A stretch of DNA of 64,000 nt, taken from Pseudomonas vanderleydeniana. Its GTDB lineage: Bacteria > Pseudomonadota > Gammaproteobacteria > Pseudomonadales > Pseudomonadaceae. The stretch covers positions 1,972,001-2,036,000 of the forward strand of contig NZ_CP077093.1 of the NCBI RefSeq assembly GCF_014268755.2, written 5' to 3'. A program made the position numbers and the translations under genes. Of the stretch, positions 41,305 to 51,677 are shown piece after piece (positions within the stretch are counted from its first letter, which is position 1; each line of letters starts with the position of its first letter). The notes beneath the pieces are model-generated. The model was not told the origin of the DNA, did not search any database, and saw only the letters and a list, made by a program, of their open reading frames with translations.

Positions 41305-42597
41305 ATGAGCGAAAGCCTTGAGCTGAACGGGCGAATCATCGAGGCACGTTGGCCGCAACTGTGGCAGCGCCTGCTGGTCGAGGAGAGCGACGGGCTGGCG
41401 GTGGAGCTGGTCGAGGGGCAAGGCTCGACCCTGAGTGTCGGTGGCGTGCAGTTGACCAGCCGGCATGACCGCCTCGCCGAGGCGCGCCTGCAGGCGTCGA
41501 CCCTGCCACCCGGCAGCAAGGTGTTGCATGTCTACGGGACTGGACTTGGGGATCTGCAGCAGGTGCTGCTGGAGTCGCCGGGGTTGCAGCGCCTGCACGT
41601 GCATATTCTCAATGCTGCGCTGTTTCGGCTGGTACTCGGGTTGCTGGATCAGGGGGGGTGGTTGGCCGATCCGCGGGTCGAGCTGAGTCATGCCGCCGAT
41701 CATCCGGAAATTCTCTTTCCGTTCTTTGCGCTGCCGGCCGAGTTGGTCCTGGCTGACGATTTCAATGCGCGGATGCGCGACCGGTTGATGAGTGAAGTGC
41801 ACCTGAGCTTCAACAATCGTGAATTCGATCCGCAGTCCCCGGCGATCCTCAAGCGTCTTCAGGAGAGTCGCGCGATGTTTGCCGCCGATCGCGATGTCGC
41901 TGAGTTGTTCGCCACGCAGGTGGGGCAGCACGTTTACGTGATCGGCACCGGGCCGAGCCTGGAGGCGCAATGTGCGCGGCTCAGGGCAATCCAGGAGCAG
42001 TCGCAACGGCCGCTGTTCATCAGTGTCGATACCGCGTACCGGCCGCTGCGCGAGCAGGGCATCAGGCCGGACCTGGTCGTGAGCATCGATCAGCGGATCG
42101 GTTTTCGACACCTGCCGCCCGAGGCATCCGCGGGGATCCCGCTGGTCTACATGCCCATGAGTGACCCCGAGATACTCAAGGCCTGGCAAGGCCCGCGCTA
42201 CGGTGCCTATTCCGCCAGTCCGGTCTATGGTGCGGTTCGCCAGCAGTTCGAGCGAGGCCTGCTGTATGTCGGTGGCAGTGTGCTGCATCCGGCGGTGGAC
42301 CTGGCGGTGAAGATGGGGGCGGCAACCATCACCCTGTTCGGTGCCGATTTCGCGTTCCCGATGAACAAGACCCACGCGGGCTGGAATGACGGCGAGCTGG
42401 GTCCCAGTCTCAATGAGGCGCGCCATTGGGTGCTGGACGGCAATGGCCAGCGGGTGCGCACGCAGTTGAATTTCCGTCGCTATCTCTGCGAGTTGGAGCG
42501 TTACATTGCCGCGCATCCGCACGTGCGCTTTCTCAACAGTAGCCGGGCAGGTGCGCAGATTATCGGTAGCGCTTTCGACCAGGAGTTCGTGCAGTGA
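41305..42597 (+). CDS. compact Maf-type motility-associated glycosyltransferase (MptE-like domain)
   Basis: A 430-residue protein with the MptE-like/DUF115 domain that defines Maf motility-associated factors, the enzymes transferring nonulosonic acids such as pseudaminic acid to flagellin. VYVIGTGPSLEAQCARLRAI near residue 212, FISVDTAYRPLREQGIRPDL and VSIDQR carry the nucleotide-sugar-site motifs, and ATITLFGADFAFPMNKTHAG near residue 335 is typical. Maf proteins often exceed 600 residues, so this one is compact, with a shortened N-terminal part. Its place between the pse operon and fliC makes it the best candidate pseudaminyltransferase. Start ATG 41305 after GCGGAGCACGGCGGG. Confidence 0.85.
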   Translation: MSESLELNGRIIEARWPQLWQRLLVEESDGLAVELVEGQGSTLSVGGVQLTSRHDRLAEARLQASTLPPGSKVLHVYGTGLGDLQQVLLESPGLQRLHVHILNAALFRLVLGLLDQGGWLADPRVELSHAADHPEILFPFFALPAELVLADDFNARMRDRLMSEVHLSFNNREFDPQSPAILKRLQESRAMFAADRDVAELFATQVGQHVYVIGTGPSLEAQCARLRAIQEQSQRPLFISVDTAYRPLREQGIRPDLVVSIDQRIGFRHLPPEASAGIPLVYMPMSDPEILKAWQGPRYGAYSASPVYGAVRQQFERGLLYVGGSVLHPAVDLAVKMGAATITLFGADFAFPMNKTHAGWNDGELGPSLNEARHWVLDGNGQRVRTQLNFRRYLCELERYIAAHPHVRFLNSSRAGAQIIGSAFDQEFVQ

Positions 42598-42866
42598 AGT
42601 CCTATGAATACGCCGCCGATGAGGCGCTGCGTTGTGCAGCATTGTTCCGTTTCGGCCGTGATGTCGAGGCGGCATTGTCGATGGTCGAGCTGTTCGAGCA
42701 GATCCAACTGCTGCTGCGGCAGGCGCCTGCCAATGTGCAGGAGGTGTGGGGGCAACTGCTGGTGTCGATGTTCGGCTGCCAGGAACGTCAGGATTGGCTG
42801 GGGTTGGCGGATACGCTGCAGTACGAACTGGTCGGGTTGCTGGCGGCGGTCCAGAGCGGTCGGTGA
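42594..42866 (+). CDS. small hypothetical protein coupled to the Maf gene (90 aa)
   Basis: A 90-residue, Leu-rich and probably helical protein (MKSYEYAADEALRCAALFRF...). GTG 42594 overlaps the Maf stop codon (GTGA), so its translation depends on Maf. I recognise no named family. By position it may be an accessory subunit or chaperone for the Maf enzyme or for flagellin; that is inference from coupling only. Confidence 0.6.
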   Translation: MKSYEYAADEALRCAALFRFGRDVEAALSMVELFEQIQLLLRQAPANVQEVWGQLLVSMFGCQERQDWLGLADTLQYELVGLLAAVQSGR

Positions 42867-42956
42867 GTGCCTGGTGACGAACGGTTGGGGGTGGGCGGTT
42901 CTCTGGCGCCATTTTTTCTCAATGGGTGTGCGCTAAGCCCTTGTTTTTAGAGGGGT

Positions 42957-43004
42957 GGCAGGTTGCTAGCAAATTTTTTGAAAAAAGCCCTCAAGCAACC
43001 TGCC
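42957..43004. repeat. 11-bp perfect inverted repeat overlapping the fliC promoter
   Basis: GGCAGGTTGCT (42957-42967) is the exact reverse complement of AGCAACCTGCC (42994-43004). The 26-base centre holds a further ATTTTTT-G-AAAAAA stem. The right arm covers the -35 region and part of the spacer of the sigma28 promoter at 42991. It could be a protein-binding palindrome or an RNA hairpin ending transcripts from the island. Confidence 0.7.
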
Positions 43005-43017
43005 AACCCGACGATAA
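42991..43017 (+). promoter_or_regulatory. fliC: sigma28 (FliA) promoter of fliC
   Basis: TCAAGCAA, 11 bases, then GACGATAA: a good match to TAAAGTTT-N11-GCCGATAA, strongest in the -10 part (CGATAA). It lies 81 bp upstream of the fliC ATG. FliA-dependent fliC transcription is well established in Pseudomonas. Confidence 0.85.
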
Positions 43018-43098
43018 CTATTACGAAGGTTCTCTAGGCCACACCCGGCGGTTGCCAGGGCCGGAAGCCGTAGTACACCACCCAACGAGGAATTCGTC

Positions 43099-43950
43099 AT
43101 GGCTTTAACTGTAAACACCAACACTACGTCGCTGAACGTTCAGAAGAACCTGAACCGTGCTTCCGATGCCCTGTCTACCTCCATGCAGCGCCTGTCTTCC
43201 GGCCTGAAAATCAACAGCGCCAAAGACGACGCCGCCGGCCTGCAGATCGCTACTCGCATGAGCTCGCAGATCCGTGGTGGCACCCAGGCTATCCAGAACG
43301 CCAACGACGGTATCTCCGTTGCCCAGACCGCTGAAGGCGCTCTGCAAGCTTCGACCGACATCCTGCAGCGTATGCGTGAACTGGCTGTTAAAGCCCGTAA
43401 CGGAACCAACGGTACTGCCGACCAGACCGCGACCAACGCCGAATTCGCTCAGATGTCTGACGAACTGACTCGTATCGCCCAGTCCACCAACCTGAACGGC
43501 AAGAACCTGCTGGACGGTTCGGCGGGTACTGTGACCCTGCAAGTCGGTGCCAACACCGGTAGCGCCAACCACATCGACCTGGTTCTGAGCTCGAAGTTCG
43601 ACGCCGCCAGCCTGTCGGTAGACAGCGGTACTGTCGTTCTGACTGGTGCCACCACTGGTGCAGCCGCTACCAACATCGATAACGCGATCACCGCGATCGA
43701 CGCGGCAATCGCCAACATCGGTGCTACCCGTGCTGCACTGGGTGCTTCGCAGAACCGTCTGACCAGCACCATCTCCAACCTGCAGAACATCAACGAGAAC
43801 ACCACTGCTGCACAAGGTCGCGTACAAGATACCGACTTCGCCGCAGAAACTGCTAACCTGACCAAGCAGCAGACCCTGCAACAGGCTTCCACCTCTGTTC
43901 TGGCTCAGGCTAACCAACTGCCTTCCGCTGTACTGAAGCTGCTTCAGTAA
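43099..43950 (+). CDS. fliC: flagellin
   Basis: A 283-residue flagellin, the filament subunit. The N-terminal D0/D1 (MALTVNTNTTSLNVQKNLNR) and C-terminal D1/D0 (ANLTKQQTLQQASTSVLAQA) helices are complete; the central part is short and rich in Ser and Thr (about residues 140-205), the likely O-glycosylation zone. The flg22 epitope lies at residues 30-51 and is well conserved in its RLSSG and INSAKDDAAG core. Codon use favours GGT, GCT, CTG and ATC, as in highly expressed genes. ATG 43099 after ACGAGGAATTCGTC. Sigma28 promoter upstream, intrinsic terminator downstream. Confidence 0.97.
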   Translation: MALTVNTNTTSLNVQKNLNRASDALSTSMQRLSSGLKINSAKDDAAGLQIATRMSSQIRGGTQAIQNANDGISVAQTAEGALQASTDILQRMRELAVKARNGTNGTADQTATNAEFAQMSDELTRIAQSTNLNGKNLLDGSAGTVTLQVGANTGSANHIDLVLSSKFDAASLSVDSGTVVLTGATTGAAATNIDNAITAIDAAIANIGATRAALGASQNRLTSTISNLQNINENTTAAQGRVQDTDFAAETANLTKQQTLQQASTSVLAQANQLPSAVLKLLQ

Positions 43951-43965
43951 TCTCGGAATGAGTTT

Positions 43966-44003
43966 GGCGGGGGAGTGTGCTTGTCACGCTCTCTCGCCTT
44001 TTT
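43966..44003 (+). terminator. intrinsic terminator after fliC
   Basis: GGCGGGGGAGTGTG pairs (with G-T pairs) to CACGCTCTCTCGCC, followed by TTTTT. It separates the abundant fliC message from flaG; some read-through into flaG is likely since no clear promoter lies between. Confidence 0.8.
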
Positions 44004-44023
44004 ACGTTGAGAGGTGATGCAAG

Positions 44024-44407
44024 ATGGACATGAGTGTAAAACTTAATCTGTCTTACCCAGCTGTTCTGCCGGCCAGTACCAGTTCCAACAGCGGCGCTGT
44101 GGCCGACAAATCGGCTTCGGCACCTCAGGCGGATGCGGTGAAAGCGGCTCCGGACACCGACGCCACCAACAAGGATGCGGATTCCTCCGAAAGACTCAAG
44201 CGGGCTGTTCAGGACATCGAAAAGTTCGTGCAGTCGATCAAGCGTAACCTGGAGTTCTCGATCGACGAGCATTCCGGGAAAGTCATCGTCAAGGTCATCG
44301 CCAGCGATACGGGTGAGGTGGTAAGGCAGATTCCTACCGCCGAGGCCATGAAGTTGGCCGACAGCCTGAGTTCGGCGAGCAGCGTGCTGTTCGATGGAAA
44401 AGCCTGA
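44024..44407 (+). CDS. flaG: flagellar protein FlaG
   Basis: A 127-residue FlaG protein. The conserved C-terminal half (FVQSIKRNLEFSIDEHSGKV, VVRQIPTAEAMKLADSL) is the FlaG domain; the N-terminal 55 residues are Ala/Ser/Asp-rich and variable. FlaG affects filament length in several bacteria, by an unclear mechanism. Lies between fliC and fliD as in other Pseudomonas. ATG 44024 with TTGAGAGGTGATGC upstream. Confidence 0.93.
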   Translation: MDMSVKLNLSYPAVLPASTSSNSGAVADKSASAPQADAVKAAPDTDATNKDADSSERLKRAVQDIEKFVQSIKRNLEFSIDEHSGKVIVKVIASDTGEVVRQIPTAEAMKLADSLSSASSVLFDGKA

Positions 44408-44489
44408 CAACTGGCATGAATAGTGTTTGCTGGACCTTTGGCCGCCGATAAGGGTCAAAAGACCGGCAGCAACCTGACGGGAGAGGCAC

Positions 44490-45983
44490 ATGGCAAGTCC
44501 AATTTTACCGGGAACGGGCTTAGGCTCGGGTCTGGATATCAGTTCGATCGTTACTGCGCTGGTGAACGCCGACAAATCGGCCAAGCAGACGCAGATCGAT
44601 AGCGCGACAAAAACCAATACACTGAAGATTTCCGGTATCGCGTCCCTGAAGAGCGCCCTGGCGGCGTTCCAGAAGACCATGACCGATCTCAGTGCTTCGA
44701 CCAGTACCGCGTTTGCCGGCTACACGGCGACGTCGGGAACGGCGACCACGCTGACCGCGACTTCCGACAATACGGCCGTTCCAGGCACGTACAACGTTGT
44801 CGTGTCGAGCCTTGCCACGGGTTCGAAAGTGGCCAGCGCCTCGTTTGCCGGTGGTACCAGCAGTGCCATTCCGAGTGGTACCCTGACTATCAGTCAAAAT
44901 GGCACTAACTACAATGTCGACATCCCGGCCAATGCTACCTTGCAGAGCACTCGGGACCTGATCAACAGCAAGCTGGGCAGCAATGGCTTCTCGGCCAACA
45001 TCGTGACCGACAGCTCCGGTGCGTCGCGCATGGTGATCAGTTCGACGACCACGGGAGCGGGCTCCGACATCAAGGTCAGTGGTATCTCCGGCCTGGAGAT
45101 CGACGGTACCCAGGTGATGGGGAGCAATCCTTCGGCCACGGCTTCCGGTGCGGTCACGGCTCTCGCTACCGACGCTTCGCTGACCGTTGACGGCCTGAAG
45201 GTGACCAGCAAGAGCAATACCGTTACCGGTGCGATCAGCGGCCTGACCCTGAACCTGCTGTCGGCGGGTGCCAGTACTGGCAATGGTACCTTTGCCGGTG
45301 CCAGCTCGACGGTGACTGTTGCCAACAACACCAGCGGTCTGCAGACCTCGATCCAGTCGTTCGTCGACTCCTACAACACCCTGATGAATACCATCAACAC
45401 CCTGTCCAAGGCGACAGCGGATGCTGACGGCAATCTGACTGTGTCGGCGGCGTTCACCGGTGACTCGCTACCGCGCTCGCTGATCTCTGACCTTCGCGCA
45501 CAGCTTACGACCACGGGGGCTGGTGGGCCATTGTCCGTGCTGTCGCAGTTGGGCGTGTTGACGGTAGCCGGTAACGACGCCAGCAACTCAGGTAACCTGT
45601 CCTTCGACACCGCCACGTTCACCAAGGCCATGGCCACTCCAGGCATGAGCGGCCAGGTGCAGCAGTTGTTCAACGGCACCAATTCGACCAATGGTCTGTT
45701 TTCGCGTCTGGGTACTGCGCTCAATACCTACCTGGGGACTCCGGTCGGGTCGAGTGGCGTGCGCACCGGCGGCGTGCTCGATGCGCGCAACACCAGCCTG
45801 CAGTCCATCGCCAAGGATCTGACCAATCAGCAGGCCGCGCTGGATCTGCGTGTCGCCAACATGACCAAGACCCTGACGGCCAAGTACAACGCCATGGACC
45901 TGTTGGTCGGGCAGATGAAGGCGACGGCGACCAGTATCACCTCGTTCTTCACCTCGCTGAACGCGCAGAAATCCTCCAGCTAA
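44490..45983 (+). CDS. fliD: flagellar filament cap protein FliD
   Basis: A 497-residue filament cap (hook-associated protein 2). N-terminal GTGLGSGLDISSIVTALVNA at residue 7 and C-terminal KYNAMDLLVGQMKATATSIT are the FliD D0 segments; the middle is Thr/Ser/Gly-rich and variable. In P. aeruginosa FliD is also an adhesin for mucin. ATG 44490 after CGGGAGAGGCAC. An isolated GCCGATAA lies at 44444, without a -35 partner. Confidence 0.96.
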   Translation: MASPILPGTGLGSGLDISSIVTALVNADKSAKQTQIDSATKTNTLKISGIASLKSALAAFQKTMTDLSASTSTAFAGYTATSGTATTLTATSDNTAVPGTYNVVVSSLATGSKVASASFAGGTSSAIPSGTLTISQNGTNYNVDIPANATLQSTRDLINSKLGSNGFSANIVTDSSGASRMVISSTTTGAGSDIKVSGISGLEIDGTQVMGSNPSATASGAVTALATDASLTVDGLKVTSKSNTVTGAISGLTLNLLSAGASTGNGTFAGASSTVTVANNTSGLQTSIQSFVDSYNTLMNTINTLSKATADADGNLTVSAAFTGDSLPRSLISDLRAQLTTTGAGGPLSVLSQLGVLTVAGNDASNSGNLSFDTATFTKAMATPGMSGQVQQLFNGTNSTNGLFSRLGTALNTYLGTPVGSSGVRTGGVLDARNTSLQSIAKDLTNQQAALDLRVANMTKTLTAKYNAMDLLVGQMKATATSITSFFTSLNAQKSSS

Positions 45984-45997
45984 CCTGGGGCGACGCC

Positions 45998-46036
45998 AAA
46001 AACCCGGCTACGCTTTATCGCGTGCCGGGTTTTTGC
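45998..46036 (+). terminator. intrinsic terminator after fliD
   Basis: AAAAACCCGGC (from 45999) pairs with GCCGGGTTTTT (to 46034), with a 15-base loop. Together with the sigma28 promoter right after it, it sets fliS-fliT apart as a separate unit. Confidence 0.88.
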
Positions 46037-46045
46037 CTTTTGGGT

Positions 46046-46072
46046 TAAAGTTTTTTGACTCGAAGGCGATAC
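46046..46072 (+). promoter_or_regulatory. fliS: sigma28 promoter of fliS
   Basis: TAAAGTTT, 11 bases, then GGCGATAC: all eight -35 positions of the FliA consensus and 6 of 8 of the -10. It lies 40 bp upstream of the fliS ATG. A sigma70-like TTGACT also lies inside the spacer, but no good -10 is 17 bp away. Confidence 0.7.
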
Positions 46073-46112
46073 ACTGGTCATACGAACTTTCAGCGTTGTA
46101 GCGAGGTACGAC

Positions 46113-46508
46113 ATGAATCCGATGTTAGCCCTTCGGCAGTATCAGAAGGTGGGGGCGCAGGCACAGACCTCCGAGGCCACGCCTCACCGTCTGGTGCAGA
46201 TGCTGATGGAAGGCGGCCTGGATCGCATTGCTCAGGCCAAGGGGGCTATTGCGCGCAATGACATCCCCGCCAAGTGCGTGGCGATCAGCAAGGCCATCGG
46301 TATCGTCGGCGGCCTGCGCGAGGGGTTGGATCTGGAGAAGCAGGCCGATGCCCTGGCTGACCTGGATGGCCTCTATATCTATATGATGAAGCGTCTGGCC
46401 GAGGCCAACATCAAGTCGGACCCGAAGATCCTTGATGAAATCGCCAGCTTGCTCAGCACGGTCAAAGAGGGCTGGGACGCCATCGGCGCGCCCGCCCCAC
46501 AGTTCTAG
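46113..46508 (+). CDS. fliS: flagellar export chaperone FliS
   Basis: A 131-residue FliS, the cytoplasmic chaperone that binds the C-terminus of flagellin and prevents early polymerisation. EATPHRLVQMLMEGGLDRIA near residue 20 and LADLDGLYIYMMKRLAEANI near residue 83 are the family signatures. Length and N-terminal MNPMLALRQYQKVGAQAQTS fit. It forms a pair with the FliT-like gene 13 bp later. Confidence 0.95.
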   Translation: MNPMLALRQYQKVGAQAQTSEATPHRLVQMLMEGGLDRIAQAKGAIARNDIPAKCVAISKAIGIVGGLREGLDLEKQADALADLDGLYIYMMKRLAEANIKSDPKILDEIASLLSTVKEGWDAIGAPAPQF

Positions 46509-46521
46509 GGAGTACAGCGTC

Positions 46522-46818
46522 ATGAGCCTCGTTCTGCAGCGTATCCAGGAAACCCGCGAAGCTCTGGTGAAGGCCCTGGCCGAGCGTGACTGGGGTAGCA
46601 TCGCCGAGTTGGACCTTGCGTGCCGTGCCTGCATGGAGGATGTGCTCAACGAGGCATCGGTCGATGAGGATGCCCTGCGCAGTCATCTGGAAGAGCTGTT
46701 GCACGTCTATCGGCAACTGCTGGAGACGGCGATGGCCGAGCGGCAGGCTATAGTCGAAGAGATGCAGCATCTGCAGCAGGCGCAGAATGCAGCGAAGGTT
46801 TACCATTTATTCGGTTGA
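46522..46818 (+). CDS. fliT: FliT-like flagellar chaperone
   Basis: A 98-residue helical protein (MSLVLQRIQETREALVKALA...) directly after fliS. Its size, helical nature and position fit the FliT-type chaperones for FliD; Pseudomonas versions are weakly conserved and have also been called FliS' or FleP. ATG 46522 is preferred to upstream in-frame codons because it follows CTAGGGAGTACAGCGTC. The functional call rests mainly on context. Confidence 0.75.
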   Translation: MSLVLQRIQETREALVKALAERDWGSIAELDLACRACMEDVLNEASVDEDALRSHLEELLHVYRQLLETAMAERQAIVEEMQHLQQAQNAAKVYHLFG

Positions 46819-46863
46819 CGCAGCGTTTGCGCAGGGTTAATCGAAGCGTATTGCGCCATAAAT

Positions 46864-46892
46864 TTGACTGCGTACGATTTTTTGACTTAACT
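46864..46892 (+). promoter_or_regulatory. fleQ: candidate sigma70 promoter of fleQ
   Basis: TTGACT (46864-46869), a 17-bp spacer, and TTAACT (46887-46892). The fleQ start codon is 107 bp downstream. FleQ heads the flagellar cascade and is known to use a sigma70 promoter in P. aeruginosa. Confidence 0.6.
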
Positions 46893-46999
46893 AGTGCTGT
46901 TTTCCAGATTTCAGTCGTCTTTGAAGGTGATAGCCCACCTCGGGCGTCAAGGTTGCCCACACACAAGGGCATCGAGTTGACTAGGGAAGTTGCTATTGC

Positions 47000-48475
<1,476 letters not shown>

Positions 48476-48476
48476 C

Positions 48477-48516
48477 GCCTGTTTTTCAAGTCGCTGAAAA
48501 CTGGGCGGTTTTTTTT
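48477..48516 (+). terminator. intrinsic terminator after fleQ
   Basis: GCCTGTTTTTCA (48477-48488) pairs with TGAAAACTGGGC (48495-48506) with one or two mismatches, then GG and eight T. The T-run directly touches the -24 element of the fleSR promoter. Confidence 0.75.
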
Positions 48517-48532
48517 AGGCACGGGTATTGCT
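48517..48532 (+). promoter_or_regulatory. fleS: sigma54 promoter of fleSR
   Basis: AGGCACGGGTATTGCT: GG at 48518-48519, ten bases, GC at 48530-48531, with the full GGCACG and TTGCT elements. It lies 53 bp upstream of the preferred fleS start. FleQ with sigma54 is known to drive fleSR. Confidence 0.88.
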
Positions 48533-48585
48533 AAGTCTCCCGCAACGTTCCGTTTAAATGACGGTCAGCCATGCGAGAGAGCACC

Positions 48586-49794
48586 ATGCCCCAAGCCGCC
48601 CAGATGTCTTCTGTTCCCGAAGTCGCGGGACAACCATCGTCCGTAGAGCAGGCAAGCCGGCTGGGTCTTGAGCAGGCGTTTGCCCTGTTCAACCAGATGT
48701 CGACTCAACTCACTGATTCCTACAGTCTGCTGGAAGCACGGGTCACCGAGCTCAAGGGTGAGCTGGCCGTGGTCAGCGCCCAGCGCATGGCTGAGCTGGC
48801 GGAGAAGGAGCGCTTGGCCAACCGTCTGCAGAATCTGCTGGACCTGTTGCCGGGCGGCGTCATCGTGATCGACTCCCATGGTTACGTCTGCGAGGCCAAT
48901 CCTGCCGCCCGCGAGTTACTGGGTGAGCCGCTGGAAGGCGAGTTGTGGCGTCATGTGATCGCTCGTTGCTTCGCGCCGCGCGAGGATGACGGCCATGAGA
49001 TCTCGCTCAAGGACGGTCGGCGCCTGTCGATTGCCACGCGCTCGCTGGAAGGCGAGCCAGGGCAGCTGGTGCTGCTCAATGACCTGACTGAAACCCGCCG
49101 CCTCCAGGATCAACTCGCCCGTCACGAGCGCCTGTCTTCCCTGGGGCGGATGGTCGCATCCCTGGCGCACCAGATTCGCACGCCATTGTCGGCGGCGCTG
49201 CTGTACGCCAGTCATCTCAATGAGCAGGCCTTGCCGGTGGAGACCCAGCAGCGCTTCGCCGGGCGCCTGAAGGAGCGCCTGCATGAACTCGAGCATCAGG
49301 TGCGCGACATGCTGGTGTTCGCTCGTGGCGAGCTGCCATTGACTGACCGCCTGACCCCCGCAGTGCTGTTGCAAACCCTGCAGGCGGCCGCGCAGACCCA
49401 TGTACAGGGCGCGGCGATCCGTTGGCAGTGCGACAGTCATGAGGGTGAGTTGCTGTGCAATCGCGACACCCTGGTCGGCGCCTTGCTCAACCTGATCGAA
49501 AACGCCATGCAGGCCCGTGTGGGCGAGGTGCGCCTCAAGGTGCACCTGTACAGCCGCGGCAATACCCTGCGCCTGAGCATCAGTGACAATGGCAGTGGCA
49601 TCGAGCCGCAGGTGCTGGCGCGCCTGGGAGAACCCTTCTTCACCACCAAGACCACCGGTACCGGCCTCGGCCTGGCGGTGGTCAAGGCTGTTGCCCGGGC
49701 ACACCAGGGCGACATGCAATTACGTTCACGACTGGGGCGTGGCACTTGCGCGATGTTGTGCCTGCCGCTGATCCCCGGCGCCACGGAGGCATAG
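48586..49794 (+). CDS. fleS: flagellar sensor histidine kinase FleS
   Basis: A 402-residue soluble sensor kinase: coiled N-terminus, PAS domain (about residues 85-165, LLDLLPGGVIVIDSHGYVCE), HisKA with the phospho-His in ASLAHQIRTPLSAAL (about residue 195), and HATPase_c with NLIENAMQAR, DNGSGI and GTGLGLAVVKAVARAH. There is no membrane segment, so the signal is cytoplasmic. ATG 48586 is preferred because GAGAGAG precedes it; an in-frame ATG at 48571 would add five residues. It phosphorylates FleR, encoded right after it. Confidence 0.95.
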   Translation: MPQAAQMSSVPEVAGQPSSVEQASRLGLEQAFALFNQMSTQLTDSYSLLEARVTELKGELAVVSAQRMAELAEKERLANRLQNLLDLLPGGVIVIDSHGYVCEANPAARELLGEPLEGELWRHVIARCFAPREDDGHEISLKDGRRLSIATRSLEGEPGQLVLLNDLTETRRLQDQLARHERLSSLGRMVASLAHQIRTPLSAALLYASHLNEQALPVETQQRFAGRLKERLHELEHQVRDMLVFARGELPLTDRLTPAVLLQTLQAAAQTHVQGAAIRWQCDSHEGELLCNRDTLVGALLNLIENAMQARVGEVRLKVHLYSRGNTLRLSISDNGSGIEPQVLARLGEPFFTTKTTGTGLGLAVVKAVARAHQGDMQLRSRLGRGTCAMLCLPLIPGATEA

Positions 49795-49796
49795 TG

Positions 49797-51197
<1,401 letters not shown>

Positions 51198-51254
51198 GTC
51201 GCTTTGCCCGCTATACGGTCATGTATCGGTTTTTATTCGGAGGCGACAAGGAGA

Positions 51255-51270
51255 TGGCACCCTTGTTGCT
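51255..51270 (+). promoter_or_regulatory. fliE: sigma54 promoter of fliEFGHIJ
   Basis: TGGCACCCTTGTTGCT: GG at 51256-51257, ten bases, GC at 51268-51269. It lies 63 bp upstream of the fliE start. In P. aeruginosa fliEFGHIJ is a FleQ/sigma54 class II operon. Confidence 0.88.
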
Positions 51271-51332
51271 AACACCACTACTAACCGCTGCACGAGTGTC
51301 AAAAAATTGCAGGTCGCCGGAGAGAGTAGTTC

Positions 51333-51662
51333 ATGAGCCAGGGTATTGAATTTAATCGGTTGATGTTGGACATGCGCGCCATGCAAATGGATGCCATGGC
51401 CCAGCCGAAGTCGGCTGTGGCCGCGCCAGAAGTCGCCGGCAGCAGCTTTGCCGACCTGCTCGGCAAGGCCGTTGGCAAGGTCAACGATACCCAGCAGGCC
51501 TCTAACCAGCTGGCCAACGCCTTCGAAATCGGCAAGAGCGGCGTGGACCTGACGGATGTGATGATCGCCTCGCAGAAAGCCAGCGTCTCGTTCCAGGCCC
51601 TGACCCAGGTTCGCAACAAACTGGTCCAGGCGTATCAAGACATCATGCAGATGCCGGTTTAA
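51333..51662 (+). CDS. fliE: flagellar hook-basal body protein FliE
   Basis: A 109-residue FliE, which joins the MS ring to the rod. [20 protein letters not shown] near residue 44 and the C-terminal [20 protein letters not shown] near residue 71 define the family; the length of about 105-110 is usual. First gene behind the sigma54 promoter, 15 bp ahead of fliF. ATG preceded by GGAGAGAGTAG. Confidence 0.96.
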   Translation: MSQGIEFNRLMLDMRAMQMDAMAQPKSAVAAPEVAGSSFADLLGKAVGKVNDTQQASNQLANAFEIGKSGVDLTDVMIASQKASVSFQALTQVRNKLVQAYQDIMQMPV

Positions 51663-51677
51663 GGGCGAGATTGAGTC

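Noticed and set aside
44444..44451. GCCGATAA, a perfect sigma28 -10 element upstream of fliD
   Set aside because: The region 11 bases further upstream (GTTTGCTG) does not resemble TAAAGTTT, so it is probably chance; not listed as a promoter.
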